Assembly (NCBI GenBank): GCA_007844125.1
Contig: CM017556.1
Coordinates: 79,050,544-79,114,543 of the forward strand
Direction: 5' to 3'
Source: Sinonovacula constricta
Lineage: Eukaryota > Mollusca > Bivalvia > Cardiida > Solecurtidae
DNA: 64,000 bases
Program-made: the position numbers and the translations under genes
Notes under the pieces: model-generated
The model's input: the letters and a program-made list of their open reading frames with translations, nothing else
What the model was told of the DNA's origin: nothing
Database searches by the model: none
In this document: positions 60,001 to 62,046 of the stretch, in pieces
Position numbering within the stretch: position 1 is the stretch's first letter
Layout: every line of letters starts with the position of its first letter

Positions 60001-61097
60001 ATTAACTAATTTTAGCTGTATCAAGAAAAAACATAATACGCTATTCTGGCTTCATCAAAGACGAAGTGCGCTGAAATACAGAAAAATGCAGAAATCTCAC
60101 TATCATTGATATATTGCACGTGAAATACTAAAAAGTTCTTTTACTATATAAATTATGAGAACAGTGTTCATTTTTTTCTTCATCAAAGTGCATTTTATCC
60201 CAAGTTGAGAGGCTTCTTTAATGCAATATAAACAAATATTAACAACAAAATATTGTAGTTAGACAAGTGCTGAAGTGGTCTTAAAGGAATTGTCTAGTCC
60301 TGGATATCTTTATTTCATAAAATAAATGGAAATTAATAAAATTATAAAAAAGAAAAACAAAGACGAATGGAAGGAAAGGTTTTAAAGAGAGGAACGAAAA
60401 AACAATAAAATAAATACTAAATTAACAGTAACATTCAAAAGTACATTAAATGTTTCATCAGTAATGATTGTAAAATTTAAAGAAACTTTAAAAAAAACAC
60501 CAGTTTTATAGTTAATCCACAAAAATGCAGTTGTTAAATAAAAGCAATAGCTGAATAAACATTTTAAACAATAAATGAAAACAATAATAATCATTATATC
60601 CATAGTGAAATGTGTCAAATACTGGACATCAGCATCACATTAACATTTGTGTAAATTGACAACTATTTTTCCAACAGTAGTCATTTATGCAACAAAGTAC
60701 TCTGACAAGATAAACTTTAAGTCAATGTATTTTTATAGTGTCATGAAAAGGATACATTCTCAGAGAGCCGGATTTAGTCCCAATAGCCAAAATATGCTGC
60801 ACAGGATCATACGCAACTGATGTAGGCTGATAGGGAAATCCATGGCGAACGGTCTGAAAATAAGGCAGATAAGAGGATATTTCAAACGCCTAAACGAAGG
60901 GAAATCTGAAAAATGAAACAAAAGATAGTTATTTTGATGCTGATTATTAATCTGTTACCAAAATGTTAGCTGACCTTGCTGACTTGAAGATCCTCCGATC
61001 GAAGATTTTCTTCGATTTCCGTTTCTGATTTGGGGGAAGAACTGCCGACCGATCTACTAAGTCCGCCTAACATTCCCCTGATGTTAAACTTCTTCAT
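15017..61097 (-). CDS. STXBP5: Tomosyn (syntaxin-binding protein 5 family), N-terminal exons 1-6, continues past left edge
   Basis: Six minus-strand exons join into one open frame: 61097-60975, 60853-60756, 31553-31472, 30542-30442, 29421-29287 and 15080-15017 (603 nt, 201 codons). All introns are GT-AG and phases agree (0, 2, 0, 2, 2, then 0 at the end of exon 6). The protein starts MKKFNIRGMLGGL and contains TVRHGFPYQP, HLWNFRQKKP, FQSKWLYVGTERGNVH and HPGPVVHLSDNP, which match the start and first WD40 blades of animal tomosyn in the same order. Tomosyn is a cytosolic protein with two WD40 propellers and a C-terminal R-SNARE motif; it binds syntaxin/SNAP25 and restrains vesicle fusion. Only the beginning of the first propeller lies here; the rest should lie left of base 1. 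Intron 2 (29.2 kb), intron 5 (14.2 kb) and intron 6 (over 15 kb) hold nearly all repeats of the window. I cannot tell STXBP5 from STXBP5L; invertebrates usually have one gene. Confidence 0.93.
15081..16129. other. Intron 5, no gene; CA/GCAC microsatellite
   Basis: A CA-rich microsatellite with CGCA variants lies at about 15116-15153. Sequences rich in ATATCGCAATA at 15410-15490 resemble the ends of the element at 56332 and may be a decayed fragment of it. Nothing else is seen. Confidence 0.45.
16130..16595. repeat. 24-bp minisatellite (second type), left block, about 19 units
   Basis: The unit is GGGATCTATACTGTATGT, then AAGATT (24 bp); variants TTGGATT and ATAATGT occur. It is unrelated to the 24-bp array at 13550. 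The array is split by the hAT-like element 16596-17589 and resumes at 17590. Eight-codon units (GIYTVCKI) make long open frames that are not genes. Confidence 0.95.
16596..17589 (-). mobile_element. hAT-like TIR element (994 bp) inserted in the 24-bp array
   Basis: The ends are CAGGGTTTTCCCT and, inverted, CAGGGTGTTCCCT. The array sequence ATTGG is duplicated on both sides (16591-16595 and 17590-17594), so the target duplication is 5 bp, a length reported for the hAT5 group rather than the usual 8 bp. Only a transposase N-terminus remains inside. Confidence 0.8.
16747..16896 (-). pseudogene. Transposase N-terminal remnant with PIP-box-like motif
   Basis: A minus-strand ATG at 16896 opens 49 codons beginning MSQSKLTTFFQTKQSK and later ENEPLPGPSSP. 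QSKLTTFF fits the PCNA-interacting pattern Q-x-x-(L/I)-x-x-F-F, and many hAT-type transposases start with a similar short motif followed by a low-complexity, Pro/Ser-rich linker. The frame stops at 16747 with no zinc finger or catalytic domain. It may be a first exon (a GT lies in the run GGTTTTTG) or a truncated gene. Assignment to hAT rests on the element ends and this style of N-terminus. Confidence 0.45.
17590..18325. repeat. 24-bp minisatellite (second type), right block, about 30 units
   Basis: This continues the array at 16130. Some units are shortened to TGTATGATGTTGGGATC (17773 and 17843), and the right edge is decayed (AAGAGTGGG, TATATAAG). The identical units TGATG..ATAATG repeated 69-70 bp apart show local multi-unit copying. 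Confidence 0.95.
18460..21335. repeat. 50-bp minisatellite with ~180-bp higher-order units
   Basis: The basic unit is CCATCCCACTTGACTAAACC, then CATACAACCCCACATGGC and TACCCCATACAA (50 bp), nearly perfect at 19140-19400. From 19920 a compound unit of about 180-182 bp (marker CCACCCAATCCAGCCACC at 19951, 20133, 20313) repeats at least three times and again, altered, near 20970. The unit is strand-asymmetric: C- and A-rich on plus, G- and T-rich on minus. A 208-bp MITE sits inside at 20520-20727. Confidence 0.93.
20520..20727. mobile_element. 208-bp MITE, copy 1
   Basis: The ends are TAGGGTTGTCA and, inverted, CAGGGTTGTCA. The interior has GGAGGCGGCTGGTGGCC and CATGCCCCCGGACGTCC. A second copy of exactly the same length lies at 32445-32652 in the opposite orientation. 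The array resumes directly after it (CCCATACAAC). A target duplication is not clear here (CTAAT left, CCCAT right). Confidence 0.82.
21336..21639. other. Intronic, no gene seen
   Basis: Unremarkable AT-rich intron 5 sequence between the 50-bp array and the tandem-repeat-containing element. Confidence 0.5.
21640..22405. mobile_element. Tandem-repeat-containing mobile element, copy 1
   Basis: It begins AAAAGGGCCATGATAGCCCTT, an imperfect hairpin, followed by TCGCTCATCTGAGGACACAGG. It then has ~145-bp internal units (AAGATTTCATGCA, GGTGAAGATTGGGCCATAAATGTGG, TTGACCCCA..TGA) and ends with CACTTTGAGCATTTAAAGCTTAGGTCAGCTAAAAA. Other copies are at 22734, 25870 and 36685. Its structure resembles the tandem-repeat-bearing non-autonomous elements described from bivalves; the exact class is not resolved. 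Confidence 0.72.
22734..23560. mobile_element. Tandem-repeat-containing mobile element, copy 2, interrupted
   Basis: It begins CAAGAGGGCCATGATGGCCCTT with an exact GGGCCAT/ATGGCCC hairpin and has fewer internal units than copy 1. It is broken at 23026 by a 481-bp insertion and resumes with ATGAGAAAAGCCCACTTTGA to the terminal GCTCAGTTGAG near 23555. Confidence 0.65.
23027..23507 (-). mobile_element. 481-bp insertion with 8-bp duplication, possible retroposon
   Basis: GATGCAGG occurs immediately before (23019-23026) and after (23508-23515) this segment, and removing it restores the continuity of the surrounding element. The plus-strand start is T-rich (TGCTTTTTTTCG), which would be an A-rich tail if the element is oriented minus. 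No inverted ends are visible. The family is not identified. Confidence 0.55.
23561..25869. other. Intronic, no gene seen
   Basis: AT-rich intron 5 sequence. A 109-codon plus-strand open frame at 24824-25153 has no recognisable domain and coding-like composition is lacking, so it is not called. Confidence 0.45.
25870..26607. mobile_element. Tandem-repeat-containing element, copy 3, with a 114-bp terminal array
   Basis: Units of about 145 bp with the marker CCCCAATTTCAAT (25923, 26068, decayed at about 26206) lead into the usual 3-prime segment AAAAACTGTGGCCTCTAG. That segment, up to GCTCAGGTGAGCT, is repeated at 26277, 26391 and 26505 (period 114), the last unit having lost about 15 bp. Confidence 0.75.
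26608..29286. other. Intronic, no gene seen; poly(A) run
   Basis: A run of about 18 A lies at 26829-26846. A 19-bp direct duplication (GCAGTTTCTTAAATTTAAGT) sits at about 27792-27831. A GC-richer patch at 28555-28700 gave no exon on either strand. Confidence 0.45.
29287..29421 (-). CDS. STXBP5: Tomosyn coding exon 5
   Basis: The acceptor is TTTACAG and the donor ACT|GTAAGT. It has one base, 44 codons and two bases. It encodes ITHCQLSFQSKWLYVGTERG, then NVHVVNIESFVLSGYVINWN and KAIE. This is a full WD40 blade segment and one of the most conserved parts of the family. The split codon CT|A (Leu) is completed by exon 6, 14.2 kb away across an intron filled with tandem arrays and mobile elements. 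Confidence 0.95.
30442..30542 (-). CDS. STXBP5: Tomosyn coding exon 4
   Basis: The acceptor is CTTTTAG and the donor AAAG|GTAAGC. It has 33 codons plus two bases: GALVTVCSDDSLHLWNFRQK, then KPEIVHTLKFQRE. The LHLWN motif is a WD40 strand, matching the GALVSALADDTLHLWNLRQK block of vertebrate tomosyn. The split AG|G codon (Arg) is completed by exon 5. The exon is too short and interrupted to show as a long open frame, but the match and phase are exact. Confidence 0.94.
31472..31553 (-). CDS. STXBP5: Tomosyn coding exon 3
   Basis: The acceptor is GTGTGTAG and the donor GAG|GTAAGT. One base completes the codon from exon 2, followed by 27 codons encoding LGQPGVDLHCHHGVEVAVLQ and VLFLINE. This matches the GRPGVEC..H..AVIQLQFLINE segment of tomosyn. 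The reading frame stays open downstream into the intron (to 31310), but that part has no similarity and lies after a perfect donor, so it is not coding. It ends in phase 0. Confidence 0.93.
32445..32652. mobile_element. 208-bp MITE, copy 2 (opposite orientation to copy 1)
   Basis: The ends are AAGAGTTGTCA (mutated) and TGACAACCCTG, flanked by ATTTTG on both sides (32439-32444 and 32653-32658), a 6-bp target duplication. It has the same length and interior as 20520-20727 when inverted. A partly conserved open stretch (KFEAARFSFEAVKLA) in both copies may reflect only their common DNA sequence. Confidence 0.87.
32660..34375. other. Intron 2 flank, no gene apart from the SINE
   Basis: A short TA microsatellite lies at about 33398-33415. 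Apart from the SINE at 33590-33875, nothing is recognisable. Confidence 0.45.
33590..33875 (-). mobile_element. tRNA-derived SINE (family C), near full length
   Basis: On the minus strand the head reads GGACCTGGTAGCCCAATTGG, with an A-box matching TRGCNNARYNGG exactly, then GGTTCAATCCG as B-box, TTTAAAAATGGTAGTG-like body and AACGCTCAAGC. The distal part is AACACCGTCTCCAGATAACT. A second copy is split by an insertion at 58826-59896. It lies in intron 2 of tomosyn. Confidence 0.72.
34376..34800. repeat. 42-bp degenerate minisatellite, about 10 units
   Basis: The unit is TTCTATCAGGAGGGAATCAA, then GCAGGGTGTCCCCTTCTGC and TTC (42 bp). Period 42 is a multiple of 3, so both strands stay open over most of it. 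Units differ widely, so the array is older or less active than the others. Confidence 0.85.
35860..36684. repeat. Degenerate short-unit array rich in AGGTCA, left block
   Basis: A mosaic of GAGTCAGGTCAAGCCA and GAGTCAGGTCAGACCA units of 12-25 bp repeats irregularly. A larger duplication is visible: GCCAGAGTCAGGTTAGGGGA at about 35881 and 36070. The array is split by the mobile element at 36685 and resumes at 37918. Confidence 0.88.
36685..37917. mobile_element. Tandem-repeat-containing mobile element, copy 4 (longest)
   Basis: It begins AACAAGAGGGCAATGATGGC and carries about six units of ~145 bp (marker TGAACTCATCCAAGATT at 37305, 37451, 37596, 37741). It ends CTCCCCTTGAGCATGTTGTG, then CTTGGGTGAGCTAAAAA. 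It sits inside the AGGTCA-rich array. The GCTCACCTGA motif of the left end reappears, inverted, as TGGGTGAGC at the right end. No target duplication is certain. Confidence 0.8.
37918..38105. repeat. AGGTCA-rich degenerate array, right block
   Basis: Continuation of the array at 35860 after the inserted element: CAAGCCAGTCAGGACAAGCC, AGTCAGGTCAAGTCGGAGTC. Confidence 0.82.
38106..39223. other. Intron 2, no gene seen
   Basis: AT-rich sequence without recognisable repeats or exons. Confidence 0.45.
39224..40106. repeat. 53-bp minisatellite, left block, about 17 units
   Basis: The unit is GATGTAGTAAACATACAACT, then GTACCATAGACACACCTTAT and TGCATGAAGTGGT (53 bp; 54 where GGG replaces GG). Units are highly alike, so expansion is recent. 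The array is split by the 1961-bp element 40107-42067. Confidence 0.95.
40107..42067. mobile_element. TIR DNA element (1961 bp) with captured RecQ-like fragment, inside the 53-bp array
   Basis: The ends are CAGGGATTATCCTAGG and, inverted, CAGGGATATTCCTAGGGC. The array sequence ACTGGG is duplicated on both sides (40101-40106, 42068-42073), a 6-bp target duplication. Inside are a short SINE-like or other repeat fragment around 40895-41060 (GTTGGGTTTAACGCCGTAGC), a direct duplication (GAATTCTAGACGATCGTAAG region at about 41290-41380 and about 41855-41945), an inverted copy of CGGCGATCTCCGGCAAGCTT at about 41391 and 41708, and the helicase-like frame at 41500. No transposase is recognisable, so it is non-autonomous. 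Confidence 0.8.
41500..41862 (+). pseudogene. RecQ-like helicase N-terminal fragment with broken Walker A
   Basis: The plus-strand frame starts MADFSKCMQYALDIMEIQYS, then LKEEQIASLKNISNLFDTVC, ILPTGFGISVIYQLL. The layout (a query-glutamine-like region, K.EQ..SL, then LPTGFGKS..YQLL) is the start of a RecQ-type ATPase, but the essential Walker A Lys is Ile here (TGFGIS). About 20 residues later similarity stops and the frame runs into an inverted repeat of the element. It is therefore a truncated, inactive copy carried by a transposable element. The parent could be a host helicase gene or a helicase gene belonging to a related, complete element. Confidence 0.68.
42068..43520. repeat. 53-bp minisatellite, right block, about 27 units
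   Basis: Same unit as 39224-40106. Variants ATAAAACGGTACC and ATACAAGTGTACC, and GCATAAAC versus GCATGAAC, recur in a pattern (for example 42710-42835 and 42820-42955) that indicates copying of two- or three-unit blocks. The last units (43330-43520) are decayed. Confidence 0.95.
43521..44269. other. Intron 2, no gene seen
   Basis: AT-rich sequence without recognisable features. Confidence 0.45.
44270..44445 (-). mobile_element. tRNA-derived SINE (family B), second copy
   Basis: The minus strand reads GGGCGAGCTGTTAGAGTCAC (A-box region), GGTTCAAGTCCCGG (B-box), then a body with CCAGCTAACTTGTGGTGGGC and ACTTAAGTCTTCCTCCACC, ending near CAGCTGG-like sequence. It is related to 2728-2906 but diverged. 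Confidence 0.62.
44446..45889. other. Intron 2, no gene; one dispersed repeat copy
   Basis: A decayed copy of the dispersed hairpin repeat (GTGTAGATCTAGACCCAGTG, GAAGCTG..CAGGAGCTGC) is at about 45487-45535. Nothing else is seen. Confidence 0.45.
45890..46090. repeat. Short array of ~42-60-bp units, about 4-5 copies
   Basis: The unit is AACCATATAGTTAGGAGTAT, then TGCATTTCACACCCCACGAA, repeated with changes at about 45895, 45930, 45975, 46015 and 46055. Confidence 0.75.
46341..48680. repeat. 59-bp minisatellite, about 35 units, carrying a splice-donor-like motif in each
   Basis: The unit is CTATCCAGGGTAAGTCAACT, then TCCTGTCACCCATCAGCCCA and GAACTGCTTGGACATTATA (59 bp). Two unit types, TATACTATCCAGGG and TGTACTAAACAGGG, are mixed. 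Every unit has CAGGGTAAGT on the plus strand. A 5-prime-truncated SINE is inserted at 46606-46856. The right edge decays into single diverged units up to about 48740. Confidence 0.95.
46606..46856 (+). mobile_element. tRNA-derived SINE (family A), 5-prime truncated, inside the 59-bp array
   Basis: It starts within the tRNA part (CTTGCGGATCGGGAGGTCG, then B-box GGTTCGAACCCC), runs through AACGCTCGGGGCTAAGGGGA and ends in a short tail of AATCCC repeats. The array sequence TGTACTAAACAGG (13 bp) is duplicated at 46593-46605 and 46857-46869, as expected for LINE-driven insertion. Body sequence is very close to the copy at 63429. Confidence 0.93.
48870..49325. repeat. 30-bp minisatellite, about 15 units, open on both strands
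   Basis: The unit is GATCAGGCAATGGAAAATAG, then GGTAGATCCA (30 bp, ten codons). The plus strand reads repeats of DPDQAMENRV over 148 codons (48879-49325) and the minus strand reads DLDLPYFPLP over 165 codons. No splice context, homology or flanking coding signal supports either. The unit appears to derive from the dispersed hairpin repeat (GATCAG and GTAGATCC shared). Confidence 0.93.
49326..50524. other. Intron 2, no gene seen
   Basis: Short open frames at 49517-49744 (plus) and 49621-49875 (minus) overlap each other and have no recognisable domain. Nothing is called. Confidence 0.45.
50525..51548. repeat. 66-bp minisatellite, about 15 units, with 198-bp higher-order duplication
   Basis: The unit is ACTGACAGCCAGAAAACTGC, then AGTAATTTACATGGAATCTT and GGACCCTTAGTTTAACACAG plus CTTCCT (66 bp). 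The block starting CTTAGTTCGACATAGCTTCC recurs at about 51093 and 51291, 198 bp apart, and the three units in between are copied together. Left-end units are decayed and irregular. Confidence 0.92.
51755..51835. repeat. Dispersed hairpin repeat, best-preserved copy
   Basis: TAGATCCTGATCAATCAGCT, a short AAGAA-like loop, and GGAGCTGGCTGATCTAGATC form a near-palindrome; the core CAGCTCC-AAGAA-GGAGCTG is exact. Related copies lie at about 3245, 6982, 30330 (part), 32222, 45487, 48860 and 57988. Confidence 0.65.
51836..53251. other. Intron 2, no gene seen
   Basis: AT-rich sequence with no recognisable exon, repeat or RNA gene. Confidence 0.45.
53252..53273 (+). repeat. Poly(G) run of 22
   Basis: Twenty-two consecutive G follow GGACTGTTC. 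On the minus strand, the direction of tomosyn transcription, it is poly(C). The length should be regarded as uncertain in any assembly. Confidence 0.9.
53687..54835 (+). mobile_element. TIR element with TA duplication, pogo/Tigger-like
   Basis: The ends are CCGTAAAATTTTATAGATAA and, inverted, CCGTAAAGTTTTAAAGATAA, each followed by GACGCA, and flanked by TA (53685-53686, 54836-54837). The motif (A)TGCGTCTTAT recurs inside both ends. Near 54613-54740 the plus strand encodes MSTPRKHRFTEQLEHVPSSQ in one frame and SNAATREF in another, resembling the N-terminal helix-turn-helix of pogo/CENP-B-type transposases, in a shifted, stop-containing form. Confidence 0.68.
54613..54705 (+). pseudogene. Possible pogo-type transposase N-terminus, frameshifted
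   Basis: An ATG at 54613 opens RKHRFTEQLEHVPSSQIEQ, then a stop; the +/-1 frame continues SSNAATREFRNGG. The pattern R-K-(x)F-x-x-x-L-E then A-A-(x)REF is that of CENP-B/pogo DNA-binding domains. The match is short, so this is a tentative call that rests partly on the TA-flanked element ends. Confidence 0.35.
54838..55911. other. Intron 2, no gene seen
   Basis: AT-rich; a 64-codon plus-strand frame at 55600-55794 has no recognisable domain. Confidence 0.45.
55912..56205. repeat. 28-bp minisatellite, about 10 units
   Basis: The unit is GTGCCAAAGCAGATATAACC, then ACACCATA (28 bp). Variants GATGTAACC and CATAGAACAAAAGC mark the right half. Confidence 0.9.
56332..57261. mobile_element. hAT-like TIR element (930 bp)
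   Basis: The ends are TAGGGCTGTCCTGATACGC and, inverted, TAGGGCTGTCAAGATATAG, with subterminal ATATCGCAAT motifs. The TAGGGCTG ends resemble those of the hAT at 10307 (TAGGGCTGCA). Flanks (AAGTTTAT and ATGTATAG) do not form a clear 8-bp duplication. A 131-codon minus-strand frame at 56775-57170 has no recognisable transposase motif. Confidence 0.6.
57262..58825. other. Intron 2, no gene; one dispersed repeat copy
   Basis: A diverged copy of the dispersed hairpin repeat is at about 57988-58030 (GTGTAGATGCTGATCAGCTG). A tandem pair of ACAGCCTTAAAACAGACAG is at about 57590-57620. Confidence 0.45.
58826..59896 (-). mobile_element. tRNA-derived SINE (family C), split by a foldback element
   Basis: 58826-58930 matches the distal part of the SINE at 33590 (TTCGGTTATCTAG, TGTCCACTTGAAGCAGATA, CTGCCTTCACTGTGTA), and 59770-59896 matches its head (GCTAGGGAGTTATATCACTA, CCATTTTTAAAGAC, B-box complement GGTTCGAACC). 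The roughly 830 bp between belong to the foldback element. Confidence 0.65.
59015..59755. mobile_element. Foldback element with long imperfect inverted arms
   Basis: The left arm (about 59015-59190) and right arm (about 59545-59755) are inverted relatives: TTGTATGCATAGTTAT, GTAACCTCG, TAGCGATGACCAATC, CAGCTGCTGC, AACACGCTTA(C)AGCAATTAACAA and GGGCCAGAA in order on the left all have counterparts inverted on the right. The centre (59191-59544) includes CAGGGACTGACAAATCC, perhaps a further element fragment. No coding region was found. Confidence 0.65.
59897..60755. other. Intron 2 next to exon 2, no gene seen
   Basis: AT-rich sequence; open frames at 59924-60109 and 60382-60618 lack recognisable domains. 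Confidence 0.45.
60756..60853 (-). CDS. STXBP5: Tomosyn coding exon 2
   Basis: The acceptor TTTTCAG is followed by 32 codons encoding TVRHGFPYQPTSVAYDPVQ and then HILAIGTKSGSLR, plus two bases (AT) before the donor GTATCC. This is the first WD40 strand block of tomosyn, the lethal-giant-larvae-like HGFP motif. The split codon AT|C is completed by exon 3 to give Ile. The following intron is about 29.2 kb (60755-31554). Confidence 0.94.
60975..61097 (-). CDS. STXBP5: Tomosyn coding exon 1
   Basis: This exon holds 41 codons, from the ATG at 61097-61095 to the AAG|GTCAGC donor at 60975/60974. It encodes MKKFNIRGMLGGLSRSVG, then a Ser-rich stretch and an acidic segment ending SEDLQVSK. Vertebrate tomosyn begins M(R/K)KFNIRK.LDGL followed by a low-complexity linker and an E-rich segment ending just before TVRHGFPYQP, so this is the natural start. 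It ends in phase 0. A 63-residue open frame on the opposite strand (61030-61221) is only a shadow of this exon. Confidence 0.93.
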
Positions 61098-61948
61098 TTT
61101 GGTCGCCAGTTTTGCAAACTATTTCAGTTTAAACCGATCCTTGATGAAAAAACACATTTCCAGAATGCATAACAATGTAGATTTCCAACAGCCAAGAATC
61201 ACATTAACGACAGATTTGTAGGAAAAGTGAAAGATGCCCGGATATTATCCCAGATTCTCAAAATGAGGATGTTACGTTGCAAGAATGAATTGTAATAATT
61301 AGACGAATAAGTCGAAGGTAAATAGCAAATGACAATTGCATACGTTTCTCATGGTAAAATATATTATTTTAAAATGACAAAAACATTACACATACTTTGA
61401 ATTAAACACATTTATGTCTATATATGCAAGCCTTGAATAATATAATTAACATAGTATTCGTTAAATATTGATCCTTAAAATATGTTATTGACCGCAACCA
61501 AAATGTCAGCGCCCTAGTAGCAGGCAAACGTCATTGAGGGTTATCGAAAAAATACACACAGAATCAGCCAAACTTAGTGGTTCAAACAAGGTATTCTTTC
61601 ACAGCTTCACCTTTTTAAGGCCCACGATTGTAATTTTATTGTTGACACAGACCTGATATGGCGAAATGCAATCATTCAAATGAACTTGTCAAACCTGATG
61701 TGCCGGTTTAGGAGACATGCAAATTGTCACGTTGTATTTGCGATGTCATCATGTGGTAGTTGATATATGCTGAAACATTTCTCCATTTTCTGTAGCAAAA
61801 AGAGGTTAAAAATTGTCTGTTTTTTATACATGAATTTGCATATTTTACACAGACTTGAAATATATTTTTGATAACGAAAGTAATGTTTTATATTATTAGG
61901 AGTACATTTTGCAAATGTTGCTTATTACATTTACAGGTTGCAATAGCC
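61098..61948. promoter_or_regulatory. Divergent promoter region between tomosyn and CPOX
   Basis: This 851-bp gap separates two start codons facing away from each other, so it must contain both 5-prime UTRs and probably both core promoters. No convincing TATA box or CpG-rich core is visible. An exact octamer ATGCAAAT lies at 61717-61724. A GC-richer patch sits around 61500-61550. Start sites cannot be placed from sequence alone. Confidence 0.55.
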
Positions 61949-62046
61949 ATGAGGCATGTTTTAAGACTGATATCAAGTTTAAGAACAGCACGGAATCTTT
62001 CAACAGTGGCAGCATTGGAGAGTAGACATGGAAAACAAAACATAAG
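61949..62046 (+). CDS. CPOX: CPOX coding exon 1 (mitochondrial presequence)
   Basis: The ATG at 61949 begins MRHVLRLISSLRTARNLSTV, followed by AALESRHGKQNI, and the exon ends AAG|GTACTT at 62046 with two bases of a split Arg codon. A TTTACAG just before 61937 could be an acceptor, so a 5-prime UTR intron may exist. The frame is open back to another ATG at 61868 (MITKVMFYII...), but the residues between look like translated non-coding DNA, and 61949 gives a much better mitochondrial presequence. Confidence 0.78.

Noticed and set aside
61030..61221. Plus-strand open frame with a hydrophobic stretch
   Set aside because: It is antisense to tomosyn exon 1 and has no similarity of its own.
61868..61948. 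Longer N-terminus for CPOX
   Set aside because: It adds a Cys- and Ile-rich stretch unlike a presequence and crosses a likely splice acceptor at 61935-61936.
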